Shown one piece after another: positions 40,380 through 53,246 of a DNA stretch of 64,000 bases. Below the pieces are notes generated by a model. It was not told where the DNA came from, searched no databases, and was given only the letters and a program-made list of their open reading frames with translations. The DNA is from Endomychus coccineus. Lineage: Eukaryota; Arthropoda; Insecta; Coleoptera; Endomychidae. The stretch lies in NCBI GenBank assembly GCA_958510875.1, contig OY294067.1, forward strand, positions 260,153,736 to 260,217,735, in the 5' to 3' direction. Position 1 is the first letter of the stretch; each line of letters opens with the position of its first letter. The translations under genes and the position numbers were made by a program.

Positions 40380-41802
40380 ATATATATACGATTTTCCGTG
40401 TTTTTCCGGGAAAGAACACTTATATCTTCGAAAATAAGCATTTTAGAAGGAAAACGTTTCAAACAAAAGTTGTTCAGCATTAAATTTTACATAGGAATTG
40501 ACTATTCTGAATTTAATTTTCATTGACTTTTCCAAGCATTGGATGGGAAAACAAAATATTTTCGAATAAGAACTATATATGAGAAAAAATTGCATTTGGC
40601 TGGTAAATATGGTATGATAATTTTATATTGGGGTATATATCGTTATTGTGAATGATTATAATTAGAAATTTTCCAATATTTGCCCAAATTTTCCGGGTCA
40701 GGAAAATTTTATTTTATTTTTCAATCTTAGTTTATGATATGTCGATTTTTAGGTTTTATAGAGATCTGATAACAATTTTTCAGTTCATTTTGTCGTTAAA
40801 AGTCATTGAAAACGTACATTCGGAAAATGGAAAACTTTTTTTTAGTTAATTTTGTCACGAAATTCAATTGTTTCCGTTAGTATGTAGAGCAATCAGAAAA
40901 AACAAATTATATAAAATTATAAAAAAAATTAAAAAAATTCTTGATCTCCCGCGCGTTTAAAATTCTCGATCGAGCACCACTGCGGTAAATCTTTCGATGC
41001 GCTGGACTATGTATATAGCACCACTGCAATGAATTTGTGCGCAAGCGTTCAATCATATGCTCTGTTATTGTATACGTTAAACGTTACTATGAAATATTTG
41101 CAGCTGAGATGTTGTGTATTCCGTGTAAACAATTATTTTATTGATATTTTTGATTAAAAAATCGTTTAAGTGAAATAATCTGATTCTAAAAACCTCGTTT
41201 TAATATTAAATTGTTTAAATTAAAATTTTCGGATATATGTTTTCAATGATTTGATGAAACAAAGTAAAAAAACTTTTTCAGAACCCTAAAAAATATAAGA
41301 ATTGATCTGTCACACGCCATAATAAAAATAAAAAACAAAAAAAGTTTCCCATTTTCCGAATGTACGTTTTCAATGACTCTTCACGACAAGATGAACTGAA
41401 AAATCGTTATCAAAGCTCTATAAAACGTGAAAATCGACATATCATACACTAAGATTGAAAAAGAAATACAAAAATTTCCCAACCCGGAAAATTAGGGCAA
41501 ATATTGGAAAATTCTCAATTATAATCATTTACAGTAACGATATATACCCCAATATAAAATTATCGTACCATATTTACCAGTTAAATGCAATTTTTTCTCA
41601 TATATAGTTCTTATTCGAAAATATTTTGTTTTCCCATCCAATGCTTGAAAAATTCGATGAAAATTGAATTCAGAATAGTCAATTCCTATGTAGAATTTAA
41701 TGTTGAACAACTTTTGTTCGAAACTTTTCCTTCTAAAATGCTTATTTTCGAAGATATAAGTGTTCTTTCTCGGAAAAACGCGGAAACTCGTATATATATA
41801 AA
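40380..41802. mobile_element. Large foldback element (about 460-bp arms)
   Basis: The left arm 40380-40850 and right arm about 41338-41800 are inverted copies with scattered differences. They share AGAACACTTATATCTTCGAAAATAAGCATTTT, CAATTCCTA-type stretches and AATGTACGTTTTC. The spacer of about 490 bp (40851-41337) is AT-rich and holds no recognised gene. Short frames in the arms mirror each other and look non-coding. Both outer ends touch TA-rich tracts. Confidence 0.75.
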
Positions 41803-41925
41803 TTAAGACATTTTCCTTCATTGGAGGTTTTCAGCCACTATTTTTTTCGTAATCTACGGAAAATTTCCTAACTTTCTGTATTTTCAAACCTTAAGTCGGA
41901 AAAAAAAGTACGACCAATCTATAAA
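41803..41925. repeat. Dispersed repeat, copy 2
   Basis: AATTAAGACATTTTCCTTCATTGGAGGTTTTCAGCCACTATTTTTTTCGTAATCTACGG ... TAAGTCGGAAAAAAAAGTAC matches the reverse complement of 14965-15089 closely. It directly follows the right arm of the 40.4-41.8 kb foldback. Confidence 0.7.
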
Positions 41926-42939
41926 ATGACAGTACTATTAATAGTTATTTTATTTATGTTTAGAATGGATTTTCATCACATAATGACTGATTCTATTCAA
42001 ATTATAAGCAAATTGATTATTATGGGAAATATCTTCCAAGAAAAGAAATTCATAATACCTGACGAAATAAATATGATCAAGTATCTGTATTCTATTATGA
42101 CTGGACCATTTTGAAATTTCAAAGCTTTCATTAAATTCAAAATTTGGTTAAAATAGGAGGCTGTTATTGTTCTCAGTAACAAGATAGCCTTTCCCAGTTC
42201 TTGCTTTTACCACTGATGTAATTCAATAACACTTTCTCTAGAATTAAAAACCTTAGAAAGACATGACCATACAAAGTAACAAGTAAAATGATAGGGTTGT
42301 ACTTCTGTTTCATCTCCCCATCCCTGGGAGAATCGAAATTAAATATTCTCGCACTATTTTAATTAATACTCTAGAGTCCCGGGTGCGTAAGAAAAGGACC
42401 TGTCAGTAGAAACCAGTTACAGAAAAGAGTTTCCTAACCGACTAAAACAACCCTTTCATCTTCTATTATTTTTACCTAGTCATTTGCATATCGTGAAATG
42501 TTAATTTCGTTCCTCGTCCGCACATAACACGTTTGTTTTTTGAAAGGAGGAGAGAACTGAAAGTGTATACATTTTTATTTTATTTCTTTTTTGTTCTACG
42601 ACCCTTTCGAACGTGAACATCTTTCATTAGAGGAATGAATGTAAAGTTAAACAATGCTTATGGCTGGGAATCGCTGCGAAGATTCGACACATCATTATAA
42701 AAGGGAATTTAGAATCACAGGAGTTTTTTAGTTAGTTACTCGACACAGAGATATAGAATTGTTGTAGCTCTATTTCATTTCTCGTTTACGGCTCGGTTGC
42801 GAGAAGGGTTCCGGAAGTCTTTTGTATGGAATTTTAGATTTTAATCAGTTTTCAATTTCCTCAATGTTCTAATCTAAGTCTGATATTCTCATCATCTTGG
42901 TAAGAATTCCACTTCGACCAATTTACTTTTAGCTATATA
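41926..42939. other. Unique region, no gene recognised
   Basis: Less repetitive sequence. TATAAAAGGGAATTT near 42696 could be a core promoter for a gene outside or a chance match; no coding frame follows it. No RNA gene recognised. Confidence 0.35.
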
Positions 42940-45838
42940 AATATATTCTTCTACATTAGTACATTCAACATAAATCTTGCTCATAAAAAAGACCTGAGAA
43001 ATTTCAATATTATCAAATTATTCATATTCTAGAATGAAATCTATGTTGATAGAAAACTAAGAAGTAAGAACAAGAGTAAATAAATGTCAATAAAATGAAA
43101 TAAAACAATTTTTTTGGAATTTTCTAAGTTTTTGTTCCTTGAACTATACTTATGACCATACGTTTTTTTAAATAAATATTGTTTAGAGATAAGTCCCATC
43201 GCAGTCCAAACAATTTAATGTATGTACTGTGTGGGTTCGTTTATTTTTAGGTATTAAAGGTTTTAGATTCGAAAAATATTTCCCAAAACAGTTATATCAT
43301 ACTATTTCAAACATTTCCTAATTTTCTCAGAGATCTCCGGAATGTATGGTCATGTTATAAATTTATTCTTCTACATTCAACATAAATCTAGCTCATGAAA
43401 AAGACCTGAGAAATTTCAATATTGTCAAAATATTCATATTCTAGAATGAAATCTATGTTGATAGAAAACTAAGAAGTAAGAACAAGAGTAAATAAATGTC
43501 AATAAAATGAAATAAAACAATTTTTTTGGAATTTTCTAAGTTTTTGTTCCTTGAACTATACTTATGACCATACGTTTTTTTTAATAAATACTGTTTAGAG
43601 ATAAGTCCCATCGCAGTCCAAACAATTTAATGTATGTACTGTGTGGGTTCGTTTATTTTTAGGTATTAAAGGTTTTAGATTCGAAAAATATTTCCCAAAA
43701 CAGTTATATCATACTATTTCAAACATTTCCTAATTTTCTCAGAGATCTCCGGAATGTATGGTCATGTTATAAATTTATTCTTCTACATTCAACATAAATC
43801 TAGCTCATGAAAAAGACCTGAGAAATTTCAATATTATCAAAATATTCATATTCTAGAATGAAATCTATGTTGATAGAAAACTAAGAAGTAAGAACAAGAG
43901 TAAATAAATGTCAATAAAATGAAATAAAACAATTTTTTTGGAATTTTCTAAGTTTTTGTTTCTTGAACTATACTTATGACCATACATTTTTTTAAATAAA
44001 TATTGTTTAGAGATAAGTCCCATCGCAGTCTGAACAATTTTTTTTGTGTACTGTGTGGGTTCGTTTATTTTTAGGTACTAAAGGTTTTAGATTTGAAAAA
44101 TATTTCCCAACACAGTTATATCATACTATTTCAAACATTTCCTAATTTTCTCAGAGATCTCCGGAATGTATGGTCATGTTATAAATTTATTCTTCTACAT
44201 TCAACATAAATCTAGCTCATAAAAAAAGACCTGAGAAATTTCAATATTATCAAATTATTCATATTCTAGAATGAAATCTATGTTGATAGAAAACTAAGAA
44301 GTAAGAACAAGAGTAAATAAATGTCAATAAAATGAAATAAAACAATTTTTTTGGAATTTTCTAAGTTTTTGTTCCTTGAACTATACTTATGACCATACGT
44401 TTTTTTAAATAAATATTGTTTAGAGATAAGTCCCATCGCAGTCCAAACAATTTAATGTATGTACTGTGTGGGTTCGTTTATTTTTAGGTATTAAAGGTTT
44501 TAGATTCGAAAAATATTTCCCAAAACAGTTATATCATACTATTTCAAACATTTCCTAATTTTCTCAGAGATCTCCGGAATGTATGGTCATGTTATAAATT
44601 TATTCTTCTACATTCAACATAAATCTAGCTCATGAAAAAGACCTGAGAAATTTCAATATTGTCAAAATATTCATATTCTAGAATGAAATCTATGTTGATA
44701 GAAAACTAAGAAGTAAGAACAAGAGTAAATAAATGTCAATAAAATGAAATAAAACAATTTTTTTGGAATTTTCTAAGTTTTTGTTCCTTGAACTATACTT
44801 ATGACCATACGTTTTTTTTAATAAATACTGTTTAGAGATAAGTCCCATCGCAGTCCAAACAATTTAATGTATGTACTGTGTGGGTTCGTTTATTTTTAGG
44901 TATTAAAGGTTTTAGATTCGAAAAATATTTCCCAAAACAGTTATATCATACTATTTCAAACATTTCCTAATTTTCTCAGAGATCTCCGGAATGTATGGTC
45001 ATGTTATAAATTTATTCTTCTACATTCAACATAAATCTAGCTCATGAAAAAGACCTGAGAAATTTCAATATTATCAAAATATTCATATTCTAGAATGAAA
45101 TCTATGTTGATAGAAAACTAAGAAGTAAGAACAAGAGTAAATAAATGTCAATAAAATGAAATAAAACAATTTTTTTGGAATTTTCTAAGTTTTTGTTTCT
45201 TGAACTATACTTATGACCATACATTTTTTTAAATAAATATTGTTTAGAGATAAGTCCCATCGCAGTCTAAACAATTTTTTTTGTGTACTGTGTGGGTTCG
45301 TTTATTTTTAGGTACTAAAGGTTTTAGATTTGAAAAATATTTCCCAACACAGTTATATCATACTATTTCAAACATTTCCTAATTTTCTCAGAGATCTCCG
45401 GAATGTATGGTCATGTTATAAATTTATTCTTCTACATTCAACATAAATCTAGCTCATAAAAAAAGACCTGAGGAATTTCAATATTATCAAATTATTCGTA
45501 TTCTAGAATGAAATCTATGTTGATAGAAAACTAAGAAATAAGAACAAGAGTAAATAAATGTCAATAAAATAAAATAAAACAACTTTTTTGGAATTTTCTA
45601 AGTTTTTGTTTCTTGAACTATACTTATGACCATACATTCTTTTTTATAAATATTGTTTAGAGATAAGTCCCATCGTAATCTGAGCAATTTAATTTGTGTA
45701 CTGTGTGGGTTCGTTTATTTTTAGGTATTAAAGGTTGTAGATTTGAAAAATATTTCCCACCACAGCTGTATCATACTATTTCAAACATTTCCTAATTTTC
45801 TCAGAGATCTCCGGAATGTATGGTCATGTTATAAAATT
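42940..45838 (-). repeat. Seven 412-bp tandem units from a Penelope endonuclease (higher-order)
   Basis: The marker CTATGTTGATAGAAAACTAAG occurs at 43041, 43453, 43865, 44278, 44690, 45102 and 45515: spacing 412-413 bp. Units 1, 2, 3 match units 4, 5, 6 better than each other: units 1 and 4 have GTTTTTTTAAATAAATATTG, units 2 and 5 have GTTTTTTTTAATAAATACTG, and units 3 and 6 have an ACAATTTTTTTTGTGTACTG variant. Unit 7 is diverged. Each unit holds a minus-strand piece of the family A GIY-YIG region (HTV...LNCLDCDG, then YGHKYSSRNKNLEN) with stops, so it is not translated as protein. A satellite grown from a mobile-element fragment. Confidence 0.85.
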
Positions 45839-45844
45839 ATCTAT

Positions 45845-46325
45845 ATTCCGTTTATGTTATTTATATACGACGTTCTGTTATAGATTTTGTTCATTCTTTC
45901 TGTAATGATGAGATTGTAAAATGTTATTGAGTAGCCATTCATGTCCAGTGTTTCACGAACAATTTTTAAATTTTTTGAGACGGTCCTCTGGATGGAAAAT
46001 TCAAGAGCGCGATCTGTAGGGCTGTTTATATTACTTTTTTTATAACATGTTGGTGCAATTGAATAGAAGTGAAGAGAACGTTGAGACTAAACTTCTTTAA
46101 AACCACGAAGTTTTTATTTTTCCATCTGCATCATGTCTAATGTTCATATCTAGGAAATTTATATTTTTGTTCACTTCTATTTCACAACTGAATTGAAGAT
46201 TACAGTGAAAATTGTTAAATTTATTAATCACGTACTCATAAAAATAAAAATTTGGAAGTATAGAAATAAAATTTGTAACATCTTGACAAATAAAAAGAAT
46301 AAGCAGAAAGCATAAAAATAGCAAA
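45845..46325 (-). pseudogene. Penelope RT thumb fragment (copy A3, minus)
   Basis: The minus strand reads FNNFHCNLQFSCEIEVNKNI and NFLDMNIRHDADGKIKTSWF, the thumb and following region of the family A reverse transcriptase, then the linker towards 45845 (TVSKNLKIVRETLDMNGYS) with frame breaks. It points away from the plus-strand copy that starts at 46330, so the two halves stand back to back. Confidence 0.7.
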
Positions 46326-46329
46326 AAAT

Positions 46330-47440
46330 CGTTTCAACTATCACGTAAAAAAGACAAAAGAGTTCTTAGACGCTCACCGTCAAATATTAGGTTTGAACGC
46401 GGATAAATGTAATAAAACCATCATAATGGATAGAAATGACTACGAAAACAAAATAGGAAATCTATTGAATGATGGAATAACTTAAATTAAAATCTGACCC
46501 CACATTATCAGTACAAAATGACATGAACAAATTAATAAATAAATGATTATCATTTTATAATCCCTATTGAATCGAAAAATAAATGGGCAAGGATCTTATA
46601 TCAATGAACTTCCGAAACTATATAAAAGTGATATACCTTCAAGACCCATTGTGAATAATATTGGAGCGTCTACCTACAATTTATTTAAAAAAATTTCAAA
46701 TTGTATCAACAATATAATAGGAAAAATTAATTTTATGTGAAAGACTCATTAATGAATTTATAAAAAATCAATCCGTACCCGTAAATCATCTATTAATTTC
46801 CTTGGACGATGTTTCTTCATTTACGAATATAACGTTTTTGGCATTGAGTAGCATTCTAAAAACGTGCAGAGATTAATAACCACACATTCTAGATCAACCT
46901 GAATTTATAATTGCAGGCAGGTTTTGTTTAGAATGGACTTATTTTCAATACGGTGAGCAATATTTTGGGCAAATATTCAGCACAGCATTGGAATCTCCCA
47001 TTTCAGCTACTATTGCTAACCTAGTTATGAAATGCCTAGAGGAATCTGTAATAAATTCATTAGATTTTCAACCCGTATCCTTTAACGGTATGTAGATGAT
47101 TGCGTAATGTGTGTACGTGATTAATAATTTCAACAATTTCCACTATAAACTTCAATTTACTTGTGAAATAGAAGTGAACAAAAATTTTAATTTCCCAGAT
47201 ATGAACATTAGGCATGAAGCAGATGGAAAAATAAAAACTTCGTGGTGTACTAAAGAAGTTTGGTCTCAATGTTATCTTCAATTCAATTCGATCTAACACC
47301 CAGAGGACCGTCCCAAAAATTTTAAAAAATTTCATAATAAATGAAAATGTAAATGAATGGCTACCAAAAAACATTTTTCAATTCCATTTAAGAAAGAATA
47401 AACAAAATCTATAATAGAACGTGATAGTCGTATATAACGG
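46330..47440 (+). pseudogene. Penelope reverse transcriptase, heavily decayed (copy A3, plus)
   Basis: Plus-strand remnants in all three frames: SDPTLSVQNDMNKLINK (as in copy A2), the fingers (DIPSRPIV-like), YFQYGEQYFGQIF, SPISATIANLV (motif B), a damaged YVDD region near 47090 (GMXMIA), then FNNFHYKLQFTCEIEVNKNF and MNIRHEADGKIKTSW. Many stops and small deletions. The same protein as at 3482-4234, but older. Confidence 0.75.
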
Positions 47441-47619
47441 TAGTACATATAATTTTATAACATTACCATACTCGCTAAATCTTAGAACTGATGTATTTAA
47501 GAAGTTATTAAATCTATAGAACTCAGCTTATAGATTTGATACATCGGAAGCTAAAATCAATTCCGGATATTGTCGGATTTATAAAAAACGTTGTAAGATC
47601 TACCTAAAATTATGTAAAA

Positions 47620-48208
47620 TTGGTAAATGCCTCCTATCCTAATTTACTGTTATCAATTCAATGTAATTGTATTGGATTTATCCGAAAGAGATTGTATTAA
47701 TCCTAAAGTGACAAGTATTAGTAAATTTATGACTAATGTTGATTATATAAAATCGTTTTATGATTTATATCAAATTAATTCTCTTCGTGCATACATTCCG
47801 GAGACCGCAGAGAAAATTAAGAAATGTTCAAAAAAGTATGATATAAATGTTGCGCATAAATCTACTAACGGTGTTGGGAATATTTTTCAAATCTAAAACC
47901 TTTAGTAAATTAAATTATTTAGATTGCGATGGGATTTATACAGGAATCTTTAAGCAAAATTTACAAAAATGAATGTAAAGTATAGTACAAGAAACAAAAA
48001 CTTAGAAAATTCCACCGCCTTTGCTAAACACTGCTTTGATTATAACCATCAATTCGATTACAAAAATGTTAATATTTTAACTAAGAAAACCAGTTATTAT
48101 AAAATATCTATTCTGGAGATAATTTACATAAATCGTGACTCCAAGTATGTAAACCATAGAACAGCTATTCAATTATTAAGTCAGATTTATACTAATTTGA
48201 TCAATTAA
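47620..48208 (+). pseudogene. Penelope GIY-YIG endonuclease (copy A3)
   Basis: The linker (AYIPETAEKIKKCSKKYDINVAHKSTNGVGNIFQI) ends at 47896. After a deletion come CDGIYTGIF-like sequence near 47930 and the C-terminal frame 47969-48208 (MNVKYSTRNKNLENSTAF, AKHCFDYNHQFDYKNVN, ISILEIIYINRDSK). This copy keeps most of the domain but is split by frame breaks. Confidence 0.78.
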
Positions 48209-48510
48209 AACCCTTGCAAATTCCTACATGCGTCTTTATAATGTTAAAAGTATATTTTAGGTAGAATGCACAAATAGCAATATTTCTAATGAGGTCTGAC
48301 AACCTTTTTCTATTACCCCTTAAATATTTACCATCTGGTTCGAGAGTTGATACTTGAGCGTTATATTTTCAAGTTTCAGTCGTATACAGACTTTGTGTGA
48401 CATGAGTGGGTATACTATAACAAAATTGCTAAGCAGCAGATTTTTGATACATATTCATATACGTATATACATATACATATAATTCATACCTGGGTCAAGA
48501 ATCATTATTA
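48209..48510 (+). repeat. Penelope family A LTR-like end (copy A3)
   Basis: CTACATGCGTCTTTATAATGTTAAAAGTATATTTTAGGTAGAATGCA matches the post-ORF sequence of copies A1 and A2. The end AATTCATACCTGGGTCAAGAATC matches 1868 and 5129. The hammerhead segment is missing, replaced by TA/CATA-rich sequence near 48450-48480. Confidence 0.65.
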
Positions 48511-50031
48511 ATCTATTCATAAGTATATTCTTCACTATCATGTATTCGTCGGAGTATTAGCTATTGAGGCAGTTGTTCAAGATTGATATGTTAGAACCGA
48601 TCAGTAGAATCCAAGGGAATCAATTCATTTACGTTTATTATATGAATTCTAACGGGGAAAATTGAAAATAATTCTTTGTACACTTTTTCTTCAGAGTTAA
48701 GCACCGTGAACATTCCTGTACCTAACATCTGAAGGCCTAAACGTAGCTACCAACAACTGTGGATTAAACCCTGTAACGTACTACATGTGTAAATCTACAA
48801 TACGAAATAAAATATTATTCAGTAAGTAGGTATAATGTAGGTAGGCAGATATGTGAGAGCATTGGCGTTTATTTAGAGTGGTTATTAGGTCCCTTGAGCC
48901 GTCTACTGGCCGTTAATTGTTTCTCTCATATAATATAGCTTGTTATATGCAGCCACACAAAGCATAAAGGATATCCTTTCATTGTCCAGGCAACATCTGA
49001 TACCAATTACTGCTTTTAATCTTTTCTATTTTTATTTTTAGTAATCTCGGTATGCAGATTCAACAAAGAAAGGTGGACCACGCTTCGTAAACAGGAAACA
49101 ATAAATACCCCTTTTAAATCGTTGAGTTGACCGACTCGTACCGTCCGGAAGGGTCGAATAGGGTCACTCTCTCTAATCTAATGTGTGCATTAAGGCAGCT
49201 AACCATTTAACATGCCTTACACATACCTAACCCTTCACGTGTCCATAAAACATGCATTACTTATCTATGCACTTCGATTAGTAAATACATCCGACAAATA
49301 TTATTTTTTACTTACATCGGAACCTACCTCTGGCATATGGTCAACGAATTATTCTTTTCATTAGAATTCTACGTGTTTTTGATTGTGATTTGTGTCACAT
49401 TTTAGTTGTACTATTAAGGCATAATATATACTGCAGAACTCTTTGAAGAATTTAGTCGGAAATACCAACTCAAACTCATTCATTCAAATGATAACTTATA
49501 TCTATTGCTATGAGTACTGAATGCTTGAAAAATGCCAAAAGATAATCACCTACAGAATAAATTAAGTATATTGACTTATACAGGAATGTTCTACGTTTGA
49601 TTTCCTTTATTTGAAGTGGCGAACTTCTGAAAAACTCCTTGTTTAACCAACATCTCAAAGAATTAAGAGAACAATTGCATGTGCTAAATGTATCAATTTA
49701 ATTCATGTGTAATATTTCGGATGCATGTGATACATTCAAAAAGATAAACCCAAGAAATGAAACATACAATGATATCCTAATTAGAGTAAGTATCTGGTAA
49801 ACTCCTAAGAATAACGTGGGTCATGCCTTATGTATATTTTATCTTTGGAGAATTAAATTTATTCAAAAGGGAAAAGTGAATCATTCTGTTAGATGTGAAT
49901 ACTCAATAGGAAAGAATGTTATTTTGAAAGCTAATGAACATTATATTTTAAATTGCACATATCAAAATGAGGAAAGTGATTTATTCCATTATTTTTTAAT
50001 ACGTAATTAATTTCCAAGAAATCATCTTATA
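48511..50031. other. No recognised gene
   Basis: About 1.5 kb of AT-rich, mostly unique sequence. Short frames (for example 49816-50010) have no motif. No repeat found. Confidence 0.4.
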
Positions 50032-51212
50032 TACGAGGGCAAGGTGAAAAGTCTCTGAGAAATAAAAAAGATGGCGCCATGTGACATTTGTGATGTACCA
50101 TCTTTGAATAGAACGCATTAAAATTTTCAGCCTGATATGTCATTCTGTTTTGACACCCATCGAGAGCAAGTTTGGGTGGAAAAGACATTACGCAAACCAA
50201 AGCATCGTTTGATAAACATTATGGGGACTCTTCACCATCGATTGGAACGATTCACGAGTGGTTTACTGATTTTCGTTGTGGTAGTATGACCACAAAGGGC
50301 GCCGAACGTTCTGGTCGTCCAATTGAGGTTACAACGCCAGAAATCGTCGATAAAATCCATGGTATGATATTGGTCGATCGGCGAATTAAAGTGCACGAGA
50401 TTGCTGAGGCTATGGGCATCTCAAATGAACGGGTATGGAACATTTTGCATAACTTTTTGAATACAGTTATCTGCCAGATGAATGCCGCATTTGCTCTCTG
50501 TTGACAACAAACGCGACCGTATGACAACTTCAAAGGAATGTTTGGTGATGTTCAAGCACGATAAGAAGGACTTTTAACGCCATTTTGTAACCGTGGACGA
50601 AACATGGATCCACCACAGCACACCAGAGACCAAAGAACAGTCGAAACAGTGGACTTGTCCTGGGGAATCGAAGCCGAAAGAGGCCAAAGTGGGTTTATCG
50701 GCCAACAAAGTCATGGCGACAGTTTTTTGGGATGCACATGGAATCATACATACCTTGAAAAGGGCAAAACGATCACCGGCATATATTATACAGATCTGTT
50801 GGATCGACTTGACGCCGATTTGCAGTGAAAGTGGTCGCATTTGGCAAAGAAAAAAGTGTTATTCCACCAGGACAACGCACCGGCGCACAGGTCCGCAGTC
50901 GCAATACCAAAATTGCATGAATTGCGCTACGAATATGTTCGTCATCCACCATATGCTTCAGATTTGGCCCCCTGCATTTTTTATCTATTTCCAAACTTGA
51001 AGAAATGGCTCGGCGAAAAGAGATGTGGCTCCAACAATGAGTTCATCGCTGAAACAATTGCCGAAATCGTATTATTTGGAAGGGATTGAAAAATTAGAGA
51101 AACATTGCATGAAGTGTATCGGGCTACAAGGAGATTATATTGAGAAATAGAATAATTTTCGACCAAATAAATCATTTTTTGTTTCATTTTTCAGATTTAA
51201 CCTTGCCCTGCC
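50032..51212 (+). mobile_element. Mariner element 2 (1.18 kb)
   Basis: The left end TACGAGGGCAAGGTGAAAAGTC and the right end TTTCAGATTTAACCTTGCCCTG form the inverted termini; the last four bases of the right end (CGTA) are missing. Nearly the full transposase region is present. The sequence differs from element 1 at many sites. It lacks the 189-bp insertion of element 1, so it serves as the unoccupied site for that insert. Confidence 0.85.
50150..51150 (+). pseudogene. Mariner transposase, frameshifted (element 2)
   Basis: The HTH region is well kept (TKASFDKHYGDSSPSIGTIH, RSGRPIEVTTPEIVDKIHGM, KVHEIAEAMGISNERVWNIL). Then come a frameshift near 50460 and a stop near 50575. The catalytic part has all three D blocks of DD34D type: VDETWIHHSTPETKEQSKQW, LFHQDNAPAHRS, and SDLAPCIFYLFPNLKKWLG in a shifted frame. 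All catalytic aspartates survive but in at least three frames. The start Met region is damaged (reads from about 50172 without ATG). Not functional as it stands. Confidence 0.85.
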
Positions 51213-51899
51213 AACTATGTATAGTTAGATTATAGAAATAATTTTTAATGGTAGAAAATGAATCTAGTTATGTTATAACTTGGTTGCTGCTACGATTTGT
51301 TCAAATAATTAGATAAATAATGCATTGATGATAAAATTTGAATAGAGGGTGAAACTGATATTGTGTAATTGCTATACCAAAATCATAATAGTTCAATAAT
51401 GTGGCTAATTAGGTTGGGCATTTATTCTAAAGAAACATGCCTCTGAAAAAGATGACAATTGCTCTCCTAAATCTCCCTATGACTTCATTATGTCACTCAC
51501 AATGAGTAAACTATAAATAGAGTATTTAGCAAATTACCAAAAATAAAATTACTTGTAGAGATAAAATAGTTCAGGTGATTTGTTGATGAGTTTGTGTTAG
51601 AGGTCGTCGGAATTTCTTGTAGATAATTCACTGTATAGATGTCCAATATTCCAGAGGTATGTCCAATTTGCCGCGGAGATGTCCAATTGTCGTAAAGAAT
51701 CTAATATAATGTTGAGGTTTATTTAAAGTCAAAAGACATAAATTATGAAATAACATGTGTCGATGATATATAAATAAAACTTCGAATGTTAAAATTATGT
51801 TATTTCACGTAATCAATTAAGCTAGCCACATGACTAACCAAAATTAAAATATAAAACAACCTAATCACGAACTTTGTAAATATAAAACAAATTATAAAT
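51213..51899. other. No recognised feature
   Basis: AT-rich spacer. A small triplicated phrase near 51630-51700 (GATGTCCAAT) is the only pattern seen. Confidence 0.4.
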
Positions 51900-52920
51900 A
51901 GAACAAGCTCTGTGATTACGCCACAAATGCTTAATATTATCAAAAGTATCAAGAAATCTGGAATATCAGACATTCACGGATTAGATAATAATTTTATAAA
52001 AGTTTTATTAGATACCTATCACAAAGTTGTGATTCTTTGCATTATAGGAAGTTCAGTCCCAAACGTACTTAAAGAAGCATTAGACAATCCTACTCAGAAA
52101 AATGGGATATACTGATGATATGAAAATATTTCGCCTAATATCTATATTGCAAAATCTTGAAAAATATATTTATTCTCGAATTATGGAGTATTTTTGAATT
52201 GGATAGAACTCATATTATATATTAACTACTAACTACTCACATTTACTACCTTCTAGGTTCTAGGCAAGGCTTTTGATTTAAAAAAAATCAAAACCTAAAT
52301 TTACTTTAGAAAGTAATAATTTCATAAAATCCTATTCATCCTCAAGATATCCAGTAATGCGAGTTGGAAATAAACTATCAGGAGGCATGAACCATTGGGA
52401 GTCTCATAAGGCTCTAAATAAGGCCCCCTGTTATTCTTAATCTATATCAATGAAACAGAATCAGCAGTTTCTTCTTGATTTGCCGCGAATAGGCGCTAAT
52501 CGGTAAAAAAGCTGTTTTACATGTTATTTGGTCCAATATCTAGGGTAAATATAAATGAGTATAATGTGGTAGTACATACTAAGTTTCTTGTAGTGTACAT
52601 TGAGTCTACTGTAAGATGGAATAAGCAGATTGGAATGTTGATGAGGAAGCTTAATACAAATTCATTCGTTTTGATAAATCTTGCCGGAACAGCTAATTTG
52701 ATAATAGTCAAGAGTTTATTTTTCTATAATAAATGTTTTAATAACATAATGCTATTTTGATTTAGGAACCAGCCGCTGAATGTGATATAGTACAAGTAAG
52801 CTGTGAGAATTTTAGCTGGATAAAGTTATATAGAGGATTGTGAAGAACTATTTGAAAAATTTTAAATATTATCGTTGCCATGTGTCTACATTTTGGAATG
52901 TTAGAATATATGAAGGAAGT
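51900..52920 (+). pseudogene. Non-LTR retrotransposon (LINE) reverse transcriptase remnant
   Basis: Plus strand, broken frames: SSVPNVLKEA then FRLISILQNLEKYIYSRI (matching the P..LK.A ... YRPISIL...KI.E spacing of LINE RTs). A decayed GPLLFLIYINE lies near 52420-52450. Then HTKFLVVYIESTVRWNKQIG, KLNTNSFVLINLAG, and AVRILAG ... ILSLPCVYILE at 52790-52900. The catalytic FADD box is lost near 52490. Typical of the jockey-like group of insect LINEs. Confidence 0.68.
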
Positions 52921-52964
52921 ATGAATTATTACTCAACAAATTCTGCTTTTCACGAATATTTGTA

Positions 52965-53165
52965 ACAGAACACTATAAATAAGAAATAATCACCCTTATC
53001 CGTCAAAAATACTGTTAAACAACTTCTGAATATTTCGGTTACCAAGTAGTCATCAAACCGGAGTTTACTCTGATAATGGTTACTTGGCATCCGGAAGGTC
53101 ATCAGTACTTTAACAGTATATATTGTAGATAAGGGTGATTATTTCTTATTTATAGTGTGATACCT
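52965..53165. repeat. Penelope family B LTR-like end, inverted pair
   Basis: CACTATAAATAAGAAATAATCACCCTTATCC (52970) is inverted at 53127-53160. Between them CTGATAATGGTTACTTGGCATCCGGAAGGTC (from about 53071) is a decayed hammerhead (G8 changed, GAAA altered to GGAAG). The left half reads TTTCGGTTACCAAGTAGTCATCA. Related to 9280, 60561 and 61885-62000. Confidence 0.65.
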
Positions 53166-53246
53166 AGTATATCAACAGTGTGAACTCTTTTATAGTTTAT
53201 GATACCAGAGAATAAACATAAAATTACAGTATCTTTTTACTGATAA

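Noticed and set aside
42696..42730. TATAAAAG core promoter
   Set aside because: No downstream coding frame and no initiator at the right distance.
42940..45838. CRISPR-like array
   Set aside because: Units are 412 bp and fully repetitive without variable spacers, and they match a Penelope endonuclease.
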